64,000 nucleotides of DNA from Thiomonas sp. X19 (lineage in GTDB: Bacteria > Pseudomonadota > Gammaproteobacteria > Burkholderiales > Burkholderiaceae_C): assembly GCF_900089495.1 (NCBI RefSeq), contig NZ_LT605203.1:1424796-1488795 (forward strand), in the 5' to 3' direction. Positions within the stretch are counted from its first letter, which is position 1. Each line of letters opens with the position of its first letter. Below, in pieces: positions 23,951-33,467 of the stretch. The notes under the pieces are model-generated. The model worked only from the letters and a program-made list of their open reading frames with translations, had not been told where the DNA came from and did not search any database. The position numbers and the translations under genes were made by a program.

Positions 23951-25509
23951 ACCAACTCGTGAAAGTCTTCGTACCGTGCGATTCCGCTGCCCTTGCCGTC
24001 GGGGCCGACGCGGTCGCGCACGCGCTGCGGACGGAATGCGCCAGGCGCGGTCACCCCATCGCGCTGGTGCGCAATGGTTCGCGCGGCATGTTCTGGCTGG
24101 AGCCCCTGGTCGAGGTGGACACGCCGCAAGGTCGCGTCGCCTATGGGCCGGTGACGCCCGACGACGTTCCGCAACTGCTGGACGCGGGCCTGCTGCACGG
24201 CGGGCCTCACGCGCTGGCACATGGGCTGACCGAACAGATCCCATACCTGGCCCGCCAGGAACGGCTGACTTTCTGCCGCATGGGTGCGACCGATCCACGG
24301 TCGCTTGCCGATTACGCGGCGCATGGAGGTTGGGACGGGCTGAAGCGCGCACTGGCCATGGACGGCGCCGCCATCGTCGAGCACATCACGCATGCGGGCC
24401 TGCGCGGCCGGGGCGGCGCCGCGTTTCCTGCGGGCATCAAGTGGAAAACAGTGCTGCATGCGCAGGCGGCGCAGAAATATGTGGTCTGCAATGCCGACGA
24501 AGGCGATTCCGGCACCTTCTCCGACCGCATGGTGATGGAAGGCGACCCGTACATGCTGATCGAAGGCATGGCGATTGCCGCTCTCGCGGTGGGCGCCACG
24601 CGAGGCTATGTGTACATACGCTCCGAATACCCGCACGCCGTCGCCACGATGGTCGAGGCCATCACCCGCGCCGGTGCGGCGGGCATTCTCGGCGACAGCG
24701 TCTGCGGCTCGGGCCACGCGTTTCACCTGGAGGTGCGCAAGGCCGCGGGGTCCTACGTCTGCGGCGAGGAAACCGCGATGCTGGAGAGCATCGAGGGCAG
24801 GCGCGGCGTCGTCCGGGCCAAACCGCCACTGCCGGCCATCGCCGGCCTTTTCGGTCAGCCCACGGTGATCAACAACGTCATCACGCTGGCCAGCGTGCCC
24901 GTCATCCTCGCGCGAGGCGCCGAGGCCTATCGCGATTTCGGCCTGGGCCGCTCGCACGGCACGCTGCCCTTCCAACTTGCCGGCAACGTCAGGCACGGGG
25001 GCCTGGTCGAGAAGGCCTTCGGCCTGACGCTGCGCGAGCTGCTGGTCGATTTCGGCGGCGGGACGGCTTCGGGACGGCCGATCAAGGCCGTGCAGGTCGG
25101 CGGCCCGCTGGGTGCTTACATTCCCGCGTCGCAATGGGATGTGCCGCTGGACTACGAGGCCTACGCGGCGATCGGCGCGGTGCTGGGGCATGGGGGCATC
25201 GTGGTGCACGACGATACGGCCGATCTGAGCCGGCTCGCGCGCTACGCCATGGAGTTCTGCGCCATCGAGTCGTGCGGCAAATGCACCCCGTGCCGCATCG
25301 GCTCGACGCGCGGCGTCGAGGTGATCGACAAGATACGGAACAACCAGAACCGCGCGCAGCAGGTGCACCTGCTGCGCGATCTGTGCGACACCATGCTGCA
25401 CGGCAGCCTGTGCGCCATGGGCGGCATGACGCCGTATCCGGTGCTGTCGGCACTCAACCACTACCCGCAGGACTTCGGTGTCGAAGCGCCGGATCAGCAG
25501 GCCGCTTGA
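23947..25509 (+). CDS. fdsB: NAD-dependent formate dehydrogenase beta subunit
   Basis: The 520-residue NuoF-like flavoprotein reduces NAD+ with electrons from formate. The N-terminal ~110 residues form a thioredoxin-like domain. The NADH/FMN region shows LRGRGGAAFPAGIKW and ADEGDSGTFSDRMVMEGDPY (about residues 150-200). The 4Fe-4S site is ESCGKCTPC plus a distal Cys in HGSLCAMGG near the end. It overlaps fdsG by 4 nt, and fdsA begins 16 nt downstream. Confidence 0.96.
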   Translation: MNQLVKVFVPCDSAALAVGADAVAHALRTECARRGHPIALVRNGSRGMFWLEPLVEVDTPQGRVAYGPVTPDDVPQLLDAGLLHGGPHALAHGLTEQIPYLARQERLTFCRMGATDPRSLADYAAHGGWDGLKRALAMDGAAIVEHITHAGLRGRGGAAFPAGIKWKTVLHAQAAQKYVVCNADEGDSGTFSDRMVMEGDPYMLIEGMAIAALAVGATRGYVYIRSEYPHAVATMVEAITRAGAAGILGDSVCGSGHAFHLEVRKAAGSYVCGEETAMLESIEGRRGVVRAKPPLPAIAGLFGQPTVINNVITLASVPVILARGAEAYRDFGLGRSHGTLPFQLAGNVRHGGLVEKAFGLTLRELLVDFGGGTASGRPIKAVQVGGPLGAYIPASQWDVPLDYEAYAAIGAVLGHGGIVVHDDTADLSRLARYAMEFCAIESCGKCTPCRIGSTRGVEVIDKIRNNQNRAQQVHLLRDLCDTMLHGSLCAMGGMTPYPVLSALNHYPQDFGVEAPDQQAA

Positions 25510-25525
25510 AGAACGGAGACACGCC

Positions 25526-28405
25526 ATGCTCAACCACCTGAAGCAAGAGATCGACTACGGTACGCCGCAACGCGAGGCGGGCGCCGAGGTCACGCTGGAG
25601 ATCGATGGTTTCGACGTCACCGTGCCGCAGGGCACTTCGCTGATGCGCGCGGCGATGCAGGCCGGCATCAAGGTGCCCAAGCTATGCGCGACCGACAGCC
25701 TCGAACCCTTCGGTTCGTGCCGGCTTTGCTTGGTCGAGATCGAGGGCCGGCGAGGTTTCCCGGCCTCGTGCACGACGCCCGCGGAGGCCGGCATGAAGGT
25801 CCGCACCCAGACGCCCCGCCTGCAGGATCTGCGCAAGGGGGTGATGGAACTCTACATCTCCGACCACCCGCTGGACTGCCTGACGTGCAGCGCCAACGGC
25901 AATTGCGAATTGCAGGACATGGCCGGCGTGACCGGCCTGCGCAACGTGCGCTACGGGGTCGGTGCCGCCGCAGGCGCCCACCACTGCGACGCGAAGAAGG
26001 ACGAATCCAACCCTTACTTCACCTACGACCCGAGCAAGTGCATCGTCTGCAGCCGCTGCGTGCGGGCGTGCGAGGAGACCCAGGGCACTTTCGCCCTCAC
26101 CATCAGCGGCCGCGGCTTCGGCAGCCGCGTCTCGCCGGGGCAGGATCAGCCCTTCATGGACAGCGAATGCGTGAGTTGCGGCGCCTGCGTCGAGGCCTGC
26201 CCCACCGCCACGCTGCAGGAGAAGAGCGTCATCGAACTCGGCCAGCCCGAGCACAGCATCGTCACCACCTGCGCCTACTGCGGCGTGGGCTGCGGCTTCA
26301 AGGCGGAGATGAAGGGCAGCGAGGTGGTGCGCATGGTGCCGTGGAAGGACGGCAAGGCCAACGAGGGCCACTCCTGCGTCAAGGGCCGCTTCGCCTGGGG
26401 CTATGCCACGCACAAGGACCGGATCACCAAGCCGATGATCCGCAAGCGCATCACCGATCCGTGGACCGAGGCGAGCTGGGATGAGGCCTTCGCCTACGCT
26501 GCAAGCGAGTTCCGCCGCATCCAGTCCACGTATGGCCGCGACTCGGTCGGCGGCATCACCTCGTCACGCTGCACCAACGAGGAAACCTATCTGGTCCAGA
26601 AGCTGGTCCGCGCGGCCTTCGGCAACAACAACGTCGACACCTGCGCCCGCGTGTGCCACTCGCCCACCGGCTACGGCCTGGGACAGACCTACGGCACCTC
26701 GGCCGGCACGCAGACCTTCAAGTCGGTGGAGAAGGCCGACGTGATCATGGTCATCGGCGCCAACCCGACCGATGCGCACCCGGTGTTCGCCTCGCGCATG
26801 AAGCGGCGTCTGCGCCAGGGCGCCAAGCTGATCGTGATCGACCCGCGCCGCATCGACCTGGTGAAGTCTCCCCATGTGCGCGCCGACTACCACCTGCAAC
26901 TACGGCCTGGAACCAATGTCGCCGTTGTGTCCGCGATGGCGCACGTCATCGTCACCGAGGGCCTGCTGGCCGCCGACTTCATCGCCGAGCGCTGCGACGA
27001 CAAGTCATTCCAATCGTGGCTGGAGTTCATCGCGCGTCCTGAAAACTCCCCCGAGGCGATGGAATCGGTCTGCGGCGTGCCGGCGGCCGATCTGCGCGGC
27101 GCGGCGCGTCTCTATGCCACAGGAGGCAATGCTGCGATTTACTACGGCCTGGGCGTGACCGAGCATGCGCAGGGTTCGACCATGGTGATGGGTATCGCCA
27201 ATCTCGCGATGGCCACCGGCAATATCGGCCGCGAAGGCGTGGGCGTGAATCCGCTGCGCGGCCAGAACAACGTCCAGGGTTCGTGCGACATGGGCTCGTT
27301 CCCGCACGAGCTCCCGGGGTACCGCCACATCTCCGACAGCGCAGTGCGTGGCGAGTTCGAAGCAGCTTGGGGTGTGAATCTTGACCCGGAACCCGGCCTG
27401 CGCATTCCTAATATGTTCGATGCCGCGCTGGATGGCAGCTTCAAGGGCTTGTACTGCCAAGGGGAGGACATCGTGCAGTCGGACCCGGACACGCAGCATG
27501 TCGCGGCGGCGTTGTCGGCGCTGGAATGCATCGTCGTGCAGGACCTCTTCCTGAACGAGACCGCGAAGTATGCGCATGTCTTCCTGCCCGGATCGTCCTT
27601 CCTGGAGAAGGATGGCACCTTCACCAACGCGGAACGGCGCATTTCGCGCGTCTGCAAGGTCATGCCGCCCAAGGCCGGACTGGCGGACTGGGAGGTGACG
27701 GTGAGGCTTGCCAATGCGCTCGGGTATGCGATGCGCTACAGCCATCCCGAGGAGATCATGCAGGAGATTGCCGCGCTCACGCCGACGTTCCGCGGCGTCA
27801 CCTACGCCAAGATCGAACGTCTGGGCAGCCTGCAATGGCCCTGTAACGACCAGACTGGCGAGGCCGGCACCGAGATCATGCATGTGGACCATTTCGTGCG
27901 GGGCAAGGGGCGCTTCATCATCACGCAGTACGTTCCGAGCGACGAGAAGGTCACCCGCAGGTTCCCGCTGCTGCTGACCACGGGACGCATCCTGAGCCAG
28001 TACAACGTGGGCGCGCAGACGCGGCGCACGCCCAACAATCTCTGGCACGACGAGGACAGGCTGGAGATCCATCCGCACGACGCCGAGGAGCGCGGAATCC
28101 GCGACGGTGACTGGGTGGGCATCCAGAGCCGGGCCGGAGACACGGTTTTGCGGGCGGCGGTCACCGAGCGCGTGGCCCCGGGTGTGGTCTACACCACATT
28201 CCACTTCCCGGAATCGGGCGCGAATGTCATCACGACGGACAGTTCGGATTGGGCGACCAACTGCCCCGAGTACAAGGTCACTGCCGTTCAGGTGATGCCG
28301 GTTGCCCAGCCCTCGCGCTGGCAGCAGGAGTATGGGCAGTTCAGCACCATGCAGTCCGCGCTGCTTGAAGGGCGCCGAACGGCAACGCCGGAGCAAGTCA
28401 AGTGA
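25526..28405 (+). CDS. fdsA: NAD-dependent formate dehydrogenase alpha (catalytic) subunit
   Basis: The 959-residue catalytic subunit oxidises formate to CO2 at a bis-MGD molybdenum centre. The N-terminal NuoG-like part carries a 2Fe-2S ferredoxin site (Cys 54, 65, 68, 82) and a His/Cys cluster site (DHPLDCLTCSANGNC, about 113-127). It also has two 4Fe-4S sites (Cys 172/175/178/182 and 215/218/221/225). The molybdopterin region begins with its own cluster (Cys 249, 252, 256, 284). The probable Mo ligand is Cys 377 in ARVCHSPTG. All clusters appear intact, and the length is normal for FdsA. Confidence 0.97.
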   Translation: MLNHLKQEIDYGTPQREAGAEVTLEIDGFDVTVPQGTSLMRAAMQAGIKVPKLCATDSLEPFGSCRLCLVEIEGRRGFPASCTTPAEAGMKVRTQTPRLQDLRKGVMELYISDHPLDCLTCSANGNCELQDMAGVTGLRNVRYGVGAAAGAHHCDAKKDESNPYFTYDPSKCIVCSRCVRACEETQGTFALTISGRGFGSRVSPGQDQPFMDSECVSCGACVEACPTATLQEKSVIELGQPEHSIVTTCAYCGVGCGFKAEMKGSEVVRMVPWKDGKANEGHSCVKGRFAWGYATHKDRITKPMIRKRITDPWTEASWDEAFAYAASEFRRIQSTYGRDSVGGITSSRCTNEETYLVQKLVRAAFGNNNVDTCARVCHSPTGYGLGQTYGTSAGTQTFKSVEKADVIMVIGANPTDAHPVFASRMKRRLRQGAKLIVIDPRRIDLVKSPHVRADYHLQLRPGTNVAVVSAMAHVIVTEGLLAADFIAERCDDKSFQSWLEFIARPENSPEAMESVCGVPAADLRGAARLYATGGNAAIYYGLGVTEHAQGSTMVMGIANLAMATGNIGREGVGVNPLRGQNNVQGSCDMGSFPHELPGYRHISDSAVRGEFEAAWGVNLDPEPGLRIPNMFDAALDGSFKGLYCQGEDIVQSDPDTQHVAAALSALECIVVQDLFLNETAKYAHVFLPGSSFLEKDGTFTNAERRISRVCKVMPPKAGLADWEVTVRLANALGYAMRYSHPEEIMQEIAALTPTFRGVTYAKIERLGSLQWPCNDQTGEAGTEIMHVDHFVRGKGRFIITQYVPSDEKVTRRFPLLLTTGRILSQYNVGAQTRRTPNNLWHDEDRLEIHPHDAEERGIRDGDWVGIQSRAGDTVLRAAVTERVAPGVVYTTFHFPESGANVITTDSSDWATNCPEYKVTAVQVMPVAQPSRWQQEYGQFSTMQSALLEGRRTATPEQVK

Positions 28406-29238
28406 TCGCCCAAGATGCACCTTTGACGGCGGGTGCTCGACAGGCGCGGGTGGTTCGACTGCGAACCGGCATGCGCAGTGAAGCGGTTGATTGGCTGACC
28501 GAGGAAGTTCCAGTTGCGCTGGAATTCAATGGCATTTCGCATGCCGTGATGCTGGCGACGCCCATGGACCTGGAGGACTTCGCGCTGGGGTTCGGTCTCA
28601 GTGAGGGCATTTTTGACCGGCCGGCTGATCTGTACGACTGTGAAGTCGATGCCTGTGCCGAAGGCCTGACGGTGCACATGGAGGTTTCTTCCCGCAGCTT
28701 TGCGCGGTTGAGAGCGCGGCGCCGCACACTTGCCGGCAGGACGGGTTGCGGGCTTTGTGGAACGGAGAGCCTTGCACAGGTCCTACGAACCCTGCCACGG
28801 GTTGTCGCCAGGCAGACGATTCAAAGCGCGGCCATCACGCGAGCCATGGATGGCATGCGCGATAGGCAGTTGCTGGGCCAGGCGACCGGCGCCACCCATG
28901 CCGCCGCATGGTGTGGTTGTGCTGGTGAAATTCGCTTGCTCCGGGAAGACGTCGGCCGACACAACGCCCTGGACAAGCTGATCGGTGCGCTGGCGCGTGC
29001 CGGAATCGATGCGGGCTCTGGGTTCATGGCCGTGACGAGCCGCGCCAGCGTGGAGATGGTGCAGAAGGCCGTGGTCGCCGGGGTTCCACTCCTGGCTGCG
29101 GTCTCGGCACCGACGCTGCTTGCGGTCAACACCGCCGAGCAAGCGCGAATGTGCCTGGTTGGGCTGGCGCGGCAAGGCAATCTGGTGGTCTACGCCCACC
29201 CTCAGCACTTGTCATTGGGCAATGGGATCGACCTATGA
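28402..29238 (+). CDS. fdsC: FdhD/FdsC sulfur-transfer chaperone for formate dehydrogenase
   Basis: The 278-residue FdhD-family protein has the GCGLCGTESL motif (about residues 113-122), whose cysteines carry sulfur from a cysteine desulfurase to the molybdenum cofactor. It also shows the EDVGRHNALDKLIG signature (about 191-204). It activates FdsA by sulfuration of the cofactor. The start is GTG at 28402, overlapping the fdsA TGA. It occupies the fdsC position of the fdsGBACD order. Confidence 0.93.
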   Translation: MIAQDAPLTAGARQARVVRLRTGMRSEAVDWLTEEVPVALEFNGISHAVMLATPMDLEDFALGFGLSEGIFDRPADLYDCEVDACAEGLTVHMEVSSRSFARLRARRRTLAGRTGCGLCGTESLAQVLRTLPRVVARQTIQSAAITRAMDGMRDRQLLGQATGATHAAAWCGCAGEIRLLREDVGRHNALDKLIGALARAGIDAGSGFMAVTSRASVEMVQKAVVAGVPLLAAVSAPTLLAVNTAEQARMCLVGLARQGNLVVYAHPQHLSLGNGIDL

Positions 29239-29456
29239 ATACGAGCAACCTCATCTGTATGGCGAATCGCATCGGCCAATTTTTTGCGTCGATGCCTGAC
29301 CGCGATGAAGCGCTTATGGGCATCGCACAACATATTCAGCGATTTTGGGAGCGGCGGATGCGCGCCGAGCTCTTGGCGCATCTCGAAAGCAACCATGGGG
29401 AAGGTCTCGATGCCATCACTCTCGATGCATTGCGCGCACACCGGGATCTACTTTGA
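29235..29456 (+). CDS. fdsD: Formate dehydrogenase delta subunit
   Basis: The 73-residue protein begins MNTSNLICMANRIGQFFASMPDRDEALMG and has an amphipathic helix pattern ending FWERRMRAELLAHL. This matches FdsD, a small accessory subunit thought to assist cofactor insertion or complex assembly in soluble NAD-linked formate dehydrogenases. Its ATG overlaps the fdsC stop as ATGA, completing a fully overlapping operon. Confidence 0.88.
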   Translation: MNTSNLICMANRIGQFFASMPDRDEALMGIAQHIQRFWERRMRAELLAHLESNHGEGLDAITLDALRAHRDLL

Positions 29457-29745
29457 ATGTGGCCTGCGTGCCTCATGAACCAGCTGCCAGTCGGCATGGC
29501 GCTGGCATGAGCCCGATGGCACTGGATCAAGCAGAGTTGGCGCAGGAGCCTGCTGATCGTCCAAGCGCCATGATCTTGCGGCAGCCCGCCGCACCAATCA
29601 GTCTTGCGAATCTGCGACGGCCGTGATCTCACGCTATCGACCGGCGGCAGCCGCTGGGCAACGACCTAGGGCAGTCTCTGGGTAAGATCAACGCCAAGGG
29701 CTGGCGAAGCCAGAAAAAAAGCCAGGGGCGCGTCTAAGAATGCAC

Positions 29746-29836
29746 TGGCGGAGACGAAGGGATTCGAACCCTTGATGCGCTTTTGGCACATACTCCCTTA
29801 GCAGGGGAGCACCTTCGGCCACTCGGTCACGTCTCC
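29746..29836 (-). tRNA. tRNA-Ser (anticodon GCT)
   Basis: The 91-nt minus-strand tRNA has acceptor stem GGAGACG/CGTCTCC, anticodon loop CTGCTAA (GCT), a long variable arm as required for serine, and an encoded CCA. It reads AGC/AGU codons. Downstream in its own direction a T7 run (29714-29720, A on plus) may end the transcript. Confidence 0.95.
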
Positions 29837-30073
29837 CGTTTGCAGCGCAGATCTGCCACAAAGCGTAGCCTCACATTATTGCATAGCAATTGGCCCGCCA
29901 TGCTGGGTTTCCAAGATCCAGGTCCGAGCAACTTGAGCGAGGGATTCGCCAGCCCCTGCAACGCCGAGCGGCTGTCCCAGCTGCGCAGCGGGGCAACGGC
30001 AGCCGGGCGTCTATTGATGGGCTTTCTGCACATGACACACCAGTACCAACTTGGGCTCAGCCTCTAATCTCGG

Positions 30074-30928
30074 ATGAACTGGATTGATACCCACGCCCAT
30101 CTGGACGCCGCCGAGTTCGGAGGCGACCCCAGCCAGATGCTGGCACAGGCTTACGCAGCTGGGGTGCGCAGCGTGGTGATTCCGGCAGTGGAGCCAGGCA
30201 ATTTTGCCGCTGTGCGCGACTTGGCCCATGCCAGCGGTCAGGTCTATGCGCTGGGGGTTCACCCCTTGTCTGTGGAACGTGTGAACGAGGCCGACTTCTC
30301 TCAGCTGCGCCGTGCGGTGCTGCAGGCGAGGGACGATCCGCAATGTGTCGCCCTCGGCGAGATCGGACTGGATTTTTTTGTCCAGGGTGTGAACCGTGAT
30401 CGCCAGCTCTGGTGGTATGAGCAACAACTCAGGCTGGCACGCGAGCTGGGTTTGCCGGTGCTGTTGCATGTGCGCAAATCGCAAGATGCATTGCTCGCCG
30501 GTCTGCGCAAACTCGGATGGGCTCAGACCGGCATCGGTGGCATTGCCCATGCATTCAACGGGAGTCGACAGCAGGCCGATGCCTTTATCGCGCAGGGGTT
30601 CAGACTCGGTTTTGGTGGCGCCATGACGTTCGAGCGAGCGTTGAACATCCGCCGTCTAGCAGCCCAACTGCCCGATTCCAGCCTGGTGCTTGAAACGGAT
30701 GCACCCGATATGCGTCCCGAATGGTTGGCCCGTGCAGAACAGCTCCAACCCAATACGCCGGCTGAATTGCCTCGCATTGCCCAAACTCTGGCGACATTAC
30801 GTGGCTGGACGCCAGGACAAACGGCCAGCATCACAACCGCCAATGCGCTCGCAGCTTTGCCGCGGCTGGCCTCCTGGTTGGAGATGCGCGGTGCAACGAA
30901 GGGGAAAGTACTTCGAACTCTGTTGTGA
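30074..30928 (+). CDS. TatD-family metal-dependent hydrolase/nuclease
   Basis: The 284-residue TIM-barrel protein carries TatD signatures: DTHAHLD at the start, GEIGLDFF with the metal-bridging Glu, LPVLLHVRKS, IAHAFNGS and LVLETDAPDM. Family members are 3'-5' DNA exonucleases or related phosphoesterases in the cytosol. The sequence reads ALGVHPLS where many relatives have G.HP, so the metal site is intact. The stop (30926-30928) is immediately followed by the heat-shock-like promoter of htpG. Confidence 0.9.
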   Translation: MNWIDTHAHLDAAEFGGDPSQMLAQAYAAGVRSVVIPAVEPGNFAAVRDLAHASGQVYALGVHPLSVERVNEADFSQLRRAVLQARDDPQCVALGEIGLDFFVQGVNRDRQLWWYEQQLRLARELGLPVLLHVRKSQDALLAGLRKLGWAQTGIGGIAHAFNGSRQQADAFIAQGFRLGFGGAMTFERALNIRRLAAQLPDSSLVLETDAPDMRPEWLARAEQLQPNTPAELPRIAQTLATLRGWTPGQTASITTANALAALPRLASWLEMRGATKGKVLRTLL

Positions 30929-30929
30929 C

Positions 30930-30957
30930 CTTGAAAAGGAGCGCGACGCCCCGATCT
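30930..30957 (+). promoter_or_regulatory. Sigma-32 (RpoH)-type heat-shock promoter
   Basis: CTTGAAA (30930-30936), a 12-nt spacer and CCCCGATCT (30949-30957) closely fit the RpoH consensus CTTGAAA-N(11-15)-CCCCATNT. The next gene is htpG, a classic RpoH target. The MITE-like element begins at the last bases of the -10 box, so the transcript start (about 30962-30965) lies inside the element. Confidence 0.75.
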
Positions 30958-31181
30958 AGGGCCTGTTCACGCCATTTCTCCACCTGCGTTGCCCCCAGAC
31001 GGGGATGGCTGCAAGGCGGAGGGCGCCGGCAAGGGTGAACCCTTGCCAAGACCGACAACGCCGCGGACGCCCCGTCTGGGGGCAACCCTGCGGGACGGGG
31101 GACTGGGCAGCGCATTGCGGCTTGCACTGCATCTGCCCAGTCCCCCGTCGCGGGCGCAGAAATAGCGTGAACAGGCCCTAG
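30956..31181. mobile_element. MITE-like element with 24-bp terminal inverted repeats
   Basis: The 226-bp element is bounded by inverted repeats starting CTAGGGCCTGTTCACGC; the two 24-bp ends differ at one base. Inside are three hairpins. A 17-bp perfect pair GTTGCCCCCAGACGGGG/CCCCGTCTGGGGGCAAC lies at 30988-31004 and 31070-31086. A small stem GGCAAGGG/CCCTTGCC lies at 31028-31047. A 17-bp perfect pair starting GACGGGGGACTGGG lies at 31094-31110 and 31133-31149. No transposase is encoded, so it would be mobilised in trans. The CTAG ends may be target duplication or part of the element. Confidence 0.8.
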
Positions 31182-31288
31182 TTGGCAACGTTTTTTGACA
31201 TGCCGCGTTGTTCCCAGTCCCGCATGCTGGTCTGACCGCTTCCAGCCTCACCACACTTCCCCAATTCCCGCTTGATCCCATCCCAATC

Positions 31289-33277
31289 ATGAGCCTCGAC
31301 ACAACTTCAACCGCCGCTCCGCAGTCCGGCAGCCACACTCACGCTTTCCAGGCGGAGGTGAAGCAGTTGCTGCACCTGGTGGCGCATTCGCTTTACTCGA
31401 ATCGCGATATTTTTCTGCGTGAACTCGTCTCCAATGCCTCGGACGCCTGCGACAAGTTGCGCTATCTCGCCATTGACGACGCGGCGCTGTGGGAAGGGCA
31501 GGGCGAGTTGCGCATCCGGGTGGATTTCGACGCCGCCAAGCGCACCCTCACGGTGAGCGACAACGGCGTTGGCCTGAGCCTGCAGGATGCCATCGATCAT
31601 CTCGGCACCATCGCCAAATCCGGGACGCGCGAGTTCATGCAGCAGATCGGCCAGGAGCGCAAGGCCGATGCCAACCTCATCGGCCAGTTCGGCGTGGGCT
31701 TCTACTCGGGTTTCATCGTCGCCGATCGCATCACCGTCGAAAGCAGGCGCGCGGGCATGACCACCGAGCAGGGTGTGCGCTGGTCCTCAGAAGGCACAGG
31801 CGAGTTCAGTGTCGAGACCATCAACCGCGAGCAGCGCGGCACGGATGTGATTTTGCATCTGCGTGCCGAGGATGATGATCACAAATTCGACGACCTGCTC
31901 TCGAACTGGAAGCTCAAGAGCATCATCAGCCGCTATTCGGACCATATCTCCTTGCCGATTGAAATGCGCAAGCGCGAATGGAACCAGGAGAAAGGCCAAG
32001 AAGAGGTGCTGGACATCTGGGAGCAGATCAACAAGGCGGCTGCTCTTTGGGCTCGGCCGAAAACAGAGATTAGCGAAGAGCAATATATCGATTTTTACAA
32101 GCAGATCGCGCACGATAGCGCCGCGCCGTTGGCTTGGACCCATAACCGCGTGGAGGGCCGCAGCGAATACACCCAGTTGCTCTACCTTCCTGCCAAGGCA
32201 CCGTTCGATCTGTGGAATCGAGAACAGAGCGCGGGCGTCAAGCTCTATGTTAAGCGCGTGTTCATTCTCGACGACGCCTCCAGCTTGCTGCCGACCTATT
32301 TGCGTTTCGTTCGCGGGGTGGTGGACAGCGCTGAACTGCCGCTGAATATTTCGCGTGAATTGCTGCAGGAAAGCCGCGATATTCGCGCAATTCGGGACGG
32401 TTGCACCAAACGTGTGCTTTCTTTGCTGGAAGATATGGCGGCCAGCGACGATGCGGCCCAGCGCGACAAGTACGCCCGGTTCTGGCAAGAGTTCGGTCAA
32501 GTGCTGAAAGAGGGCGTGGGCGAAGATTTCGCCAACCGTGAACGTTTGGCCAAGTTGCTGCGCTTCGCCTCGACGACCAGTGAGGGCGACGCGCAAACGG
32601 TGAGTCTGGCCGACTACGTCGCCCGCATGAAACCCGAGCAAACGGCCATCTACACCATCACCGCCGACAACCTGCGCACGGCCCGCTCCAGCCCGCAACT
32701 CGAAGTGTTCAAGCGCAAGGGTGTGGAAGTCCTCCTGCTCACTGATCGGGTTGACGAATGGATGCTCGGCAGTCTGACCGAGTTTGAGGGCAAGCCCCTG
32801 CAGTCCGTGGCCCGAGGTGGTGCCGACCTTGGTGCCTTGCAGGACGCCGAGGAAAAAAAACAGGCCGAGGAAGCCGCGCAAACCCACCAGGGTTTGCTGG
32901 CGCGCATGAAGACTGCCCTGCAAGGCATGGCGCAGGACGTGCGCATCAGCACCCGCTTGGTGGAGTCGCCGGCCTGCCTGGTGGCAGCTGACGGCGAGGT
33001 CAGCGGCCACTTGGCGCGGCTGCTGCGCCAGGCTGGACAGGCGGCGCCCAAATCCCTGCCGATTCTGGAAATCAACCCTGCGCATGCCTTGGTGCAGCGG
33101 CTTGAAGGCGAGATGGGGAAAACGGCAGCCGAGCAGGATGGCGTGGATCAACCCCAGGTCTTCGACGATCTGGCCCGCATCCTGTTCGACCAGGCTCTCC
33201 TGGCCGAGGGGGGAATGCCGGAGGATGCAGCCGCCTACGTCAGGCGGGTGAATGCATGGCTGGTGCGCTCGGTTTGA
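31289..33277 (+). CDS. htpG: Chaperone HtpG (Hsp90)
   Basis: The 662-residue Hsp90 homologue has the GHKL ATPase signatures [19 protein letters not shown] (about residues 46-64), SDNGVGLS (about 90) and [11 protein letters not shown] (about 132). A middle domain with [12 protein letters not shown] and NISRELLQ follows, then the C-terminal dimerisation region. It assists folding under heat stress in the cytosol. The start ATG at 31289 follows a long 5' region carrying the MITE-like element, and a heat-shock promoter lies upstream of that. A TTGACA at 31195 without a good -10 might give some vegetative transcription. Confidence 0.97.
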   Translation: MSLDTTSTAAPQSGSHTHAFQAEVKQLLHLVAHSLYSNRDIFLRELVSNASDACDKLRYLAIDDAALWEGQGELRIRVDFDAAKRTLTVSDNGVGLSLQDAIDHLGTIAKSGTREFMQQIGQERKADANLIGQFGVGFYSGFIVADRITVESRRAGMTTEQGVRWSSEGTGEFSVETINREQRGTDVILHLRAEDDDHKFDDLLSNWKLKSIISRYSDHISLPIEMRKREWNQEKGQEEVLDIWEQINKAAALWARPKTEISEEQYIDFYKQIAHDSAAPLAWTHNRVEGRSEYTQLLYLPAKAPFDLWNREQSAGVKLYVKRVFILDDASSLLPTYLRFVRGVVDSAELPLNISRELLQESRDIRAIRDGCTKRVLSLLEDMAASDDAAQRDKYARFWQEFGQVLKEGVGEDFANRERLAKLLRFASTTSEGDAQTVSLADYVARMKPEQTAIYTITADNLRTARSSPQLEVFKRKGVEVLLLTDRVDEWMLGSLTEFEGKPLQSVARGGADLGALQDAEEKKQAEEAAQTHQGLLARMKTALQGMAQDVRISTRLVESPACLVAADGEVSGHLARLLRQAGQAAPKSLPILEINPAHALVQRLEGEMGKTAAEQDGVDQPQVFDDLARILFDQALLAEGGMPEDAAAYVRRVNAWLVRSV

Positions 33278-33467
33278 GCGCGCCATCACGCCCAAGCCCG
33301 GCCCGTCGCGCCGAGTGTGGCGGGCTGCTCCTGCGGCGAAGCTGAATGGGTCATGGCGAAGGCACGGACCTGATTCAGTGTTGGCCTAAGTCCGCATCGC
33401 TAAACTGGACTCCATCATCTTTCTCCGCTGCCGCCCTTGGCACCACAGGCAGCCACGACAACCCAGC

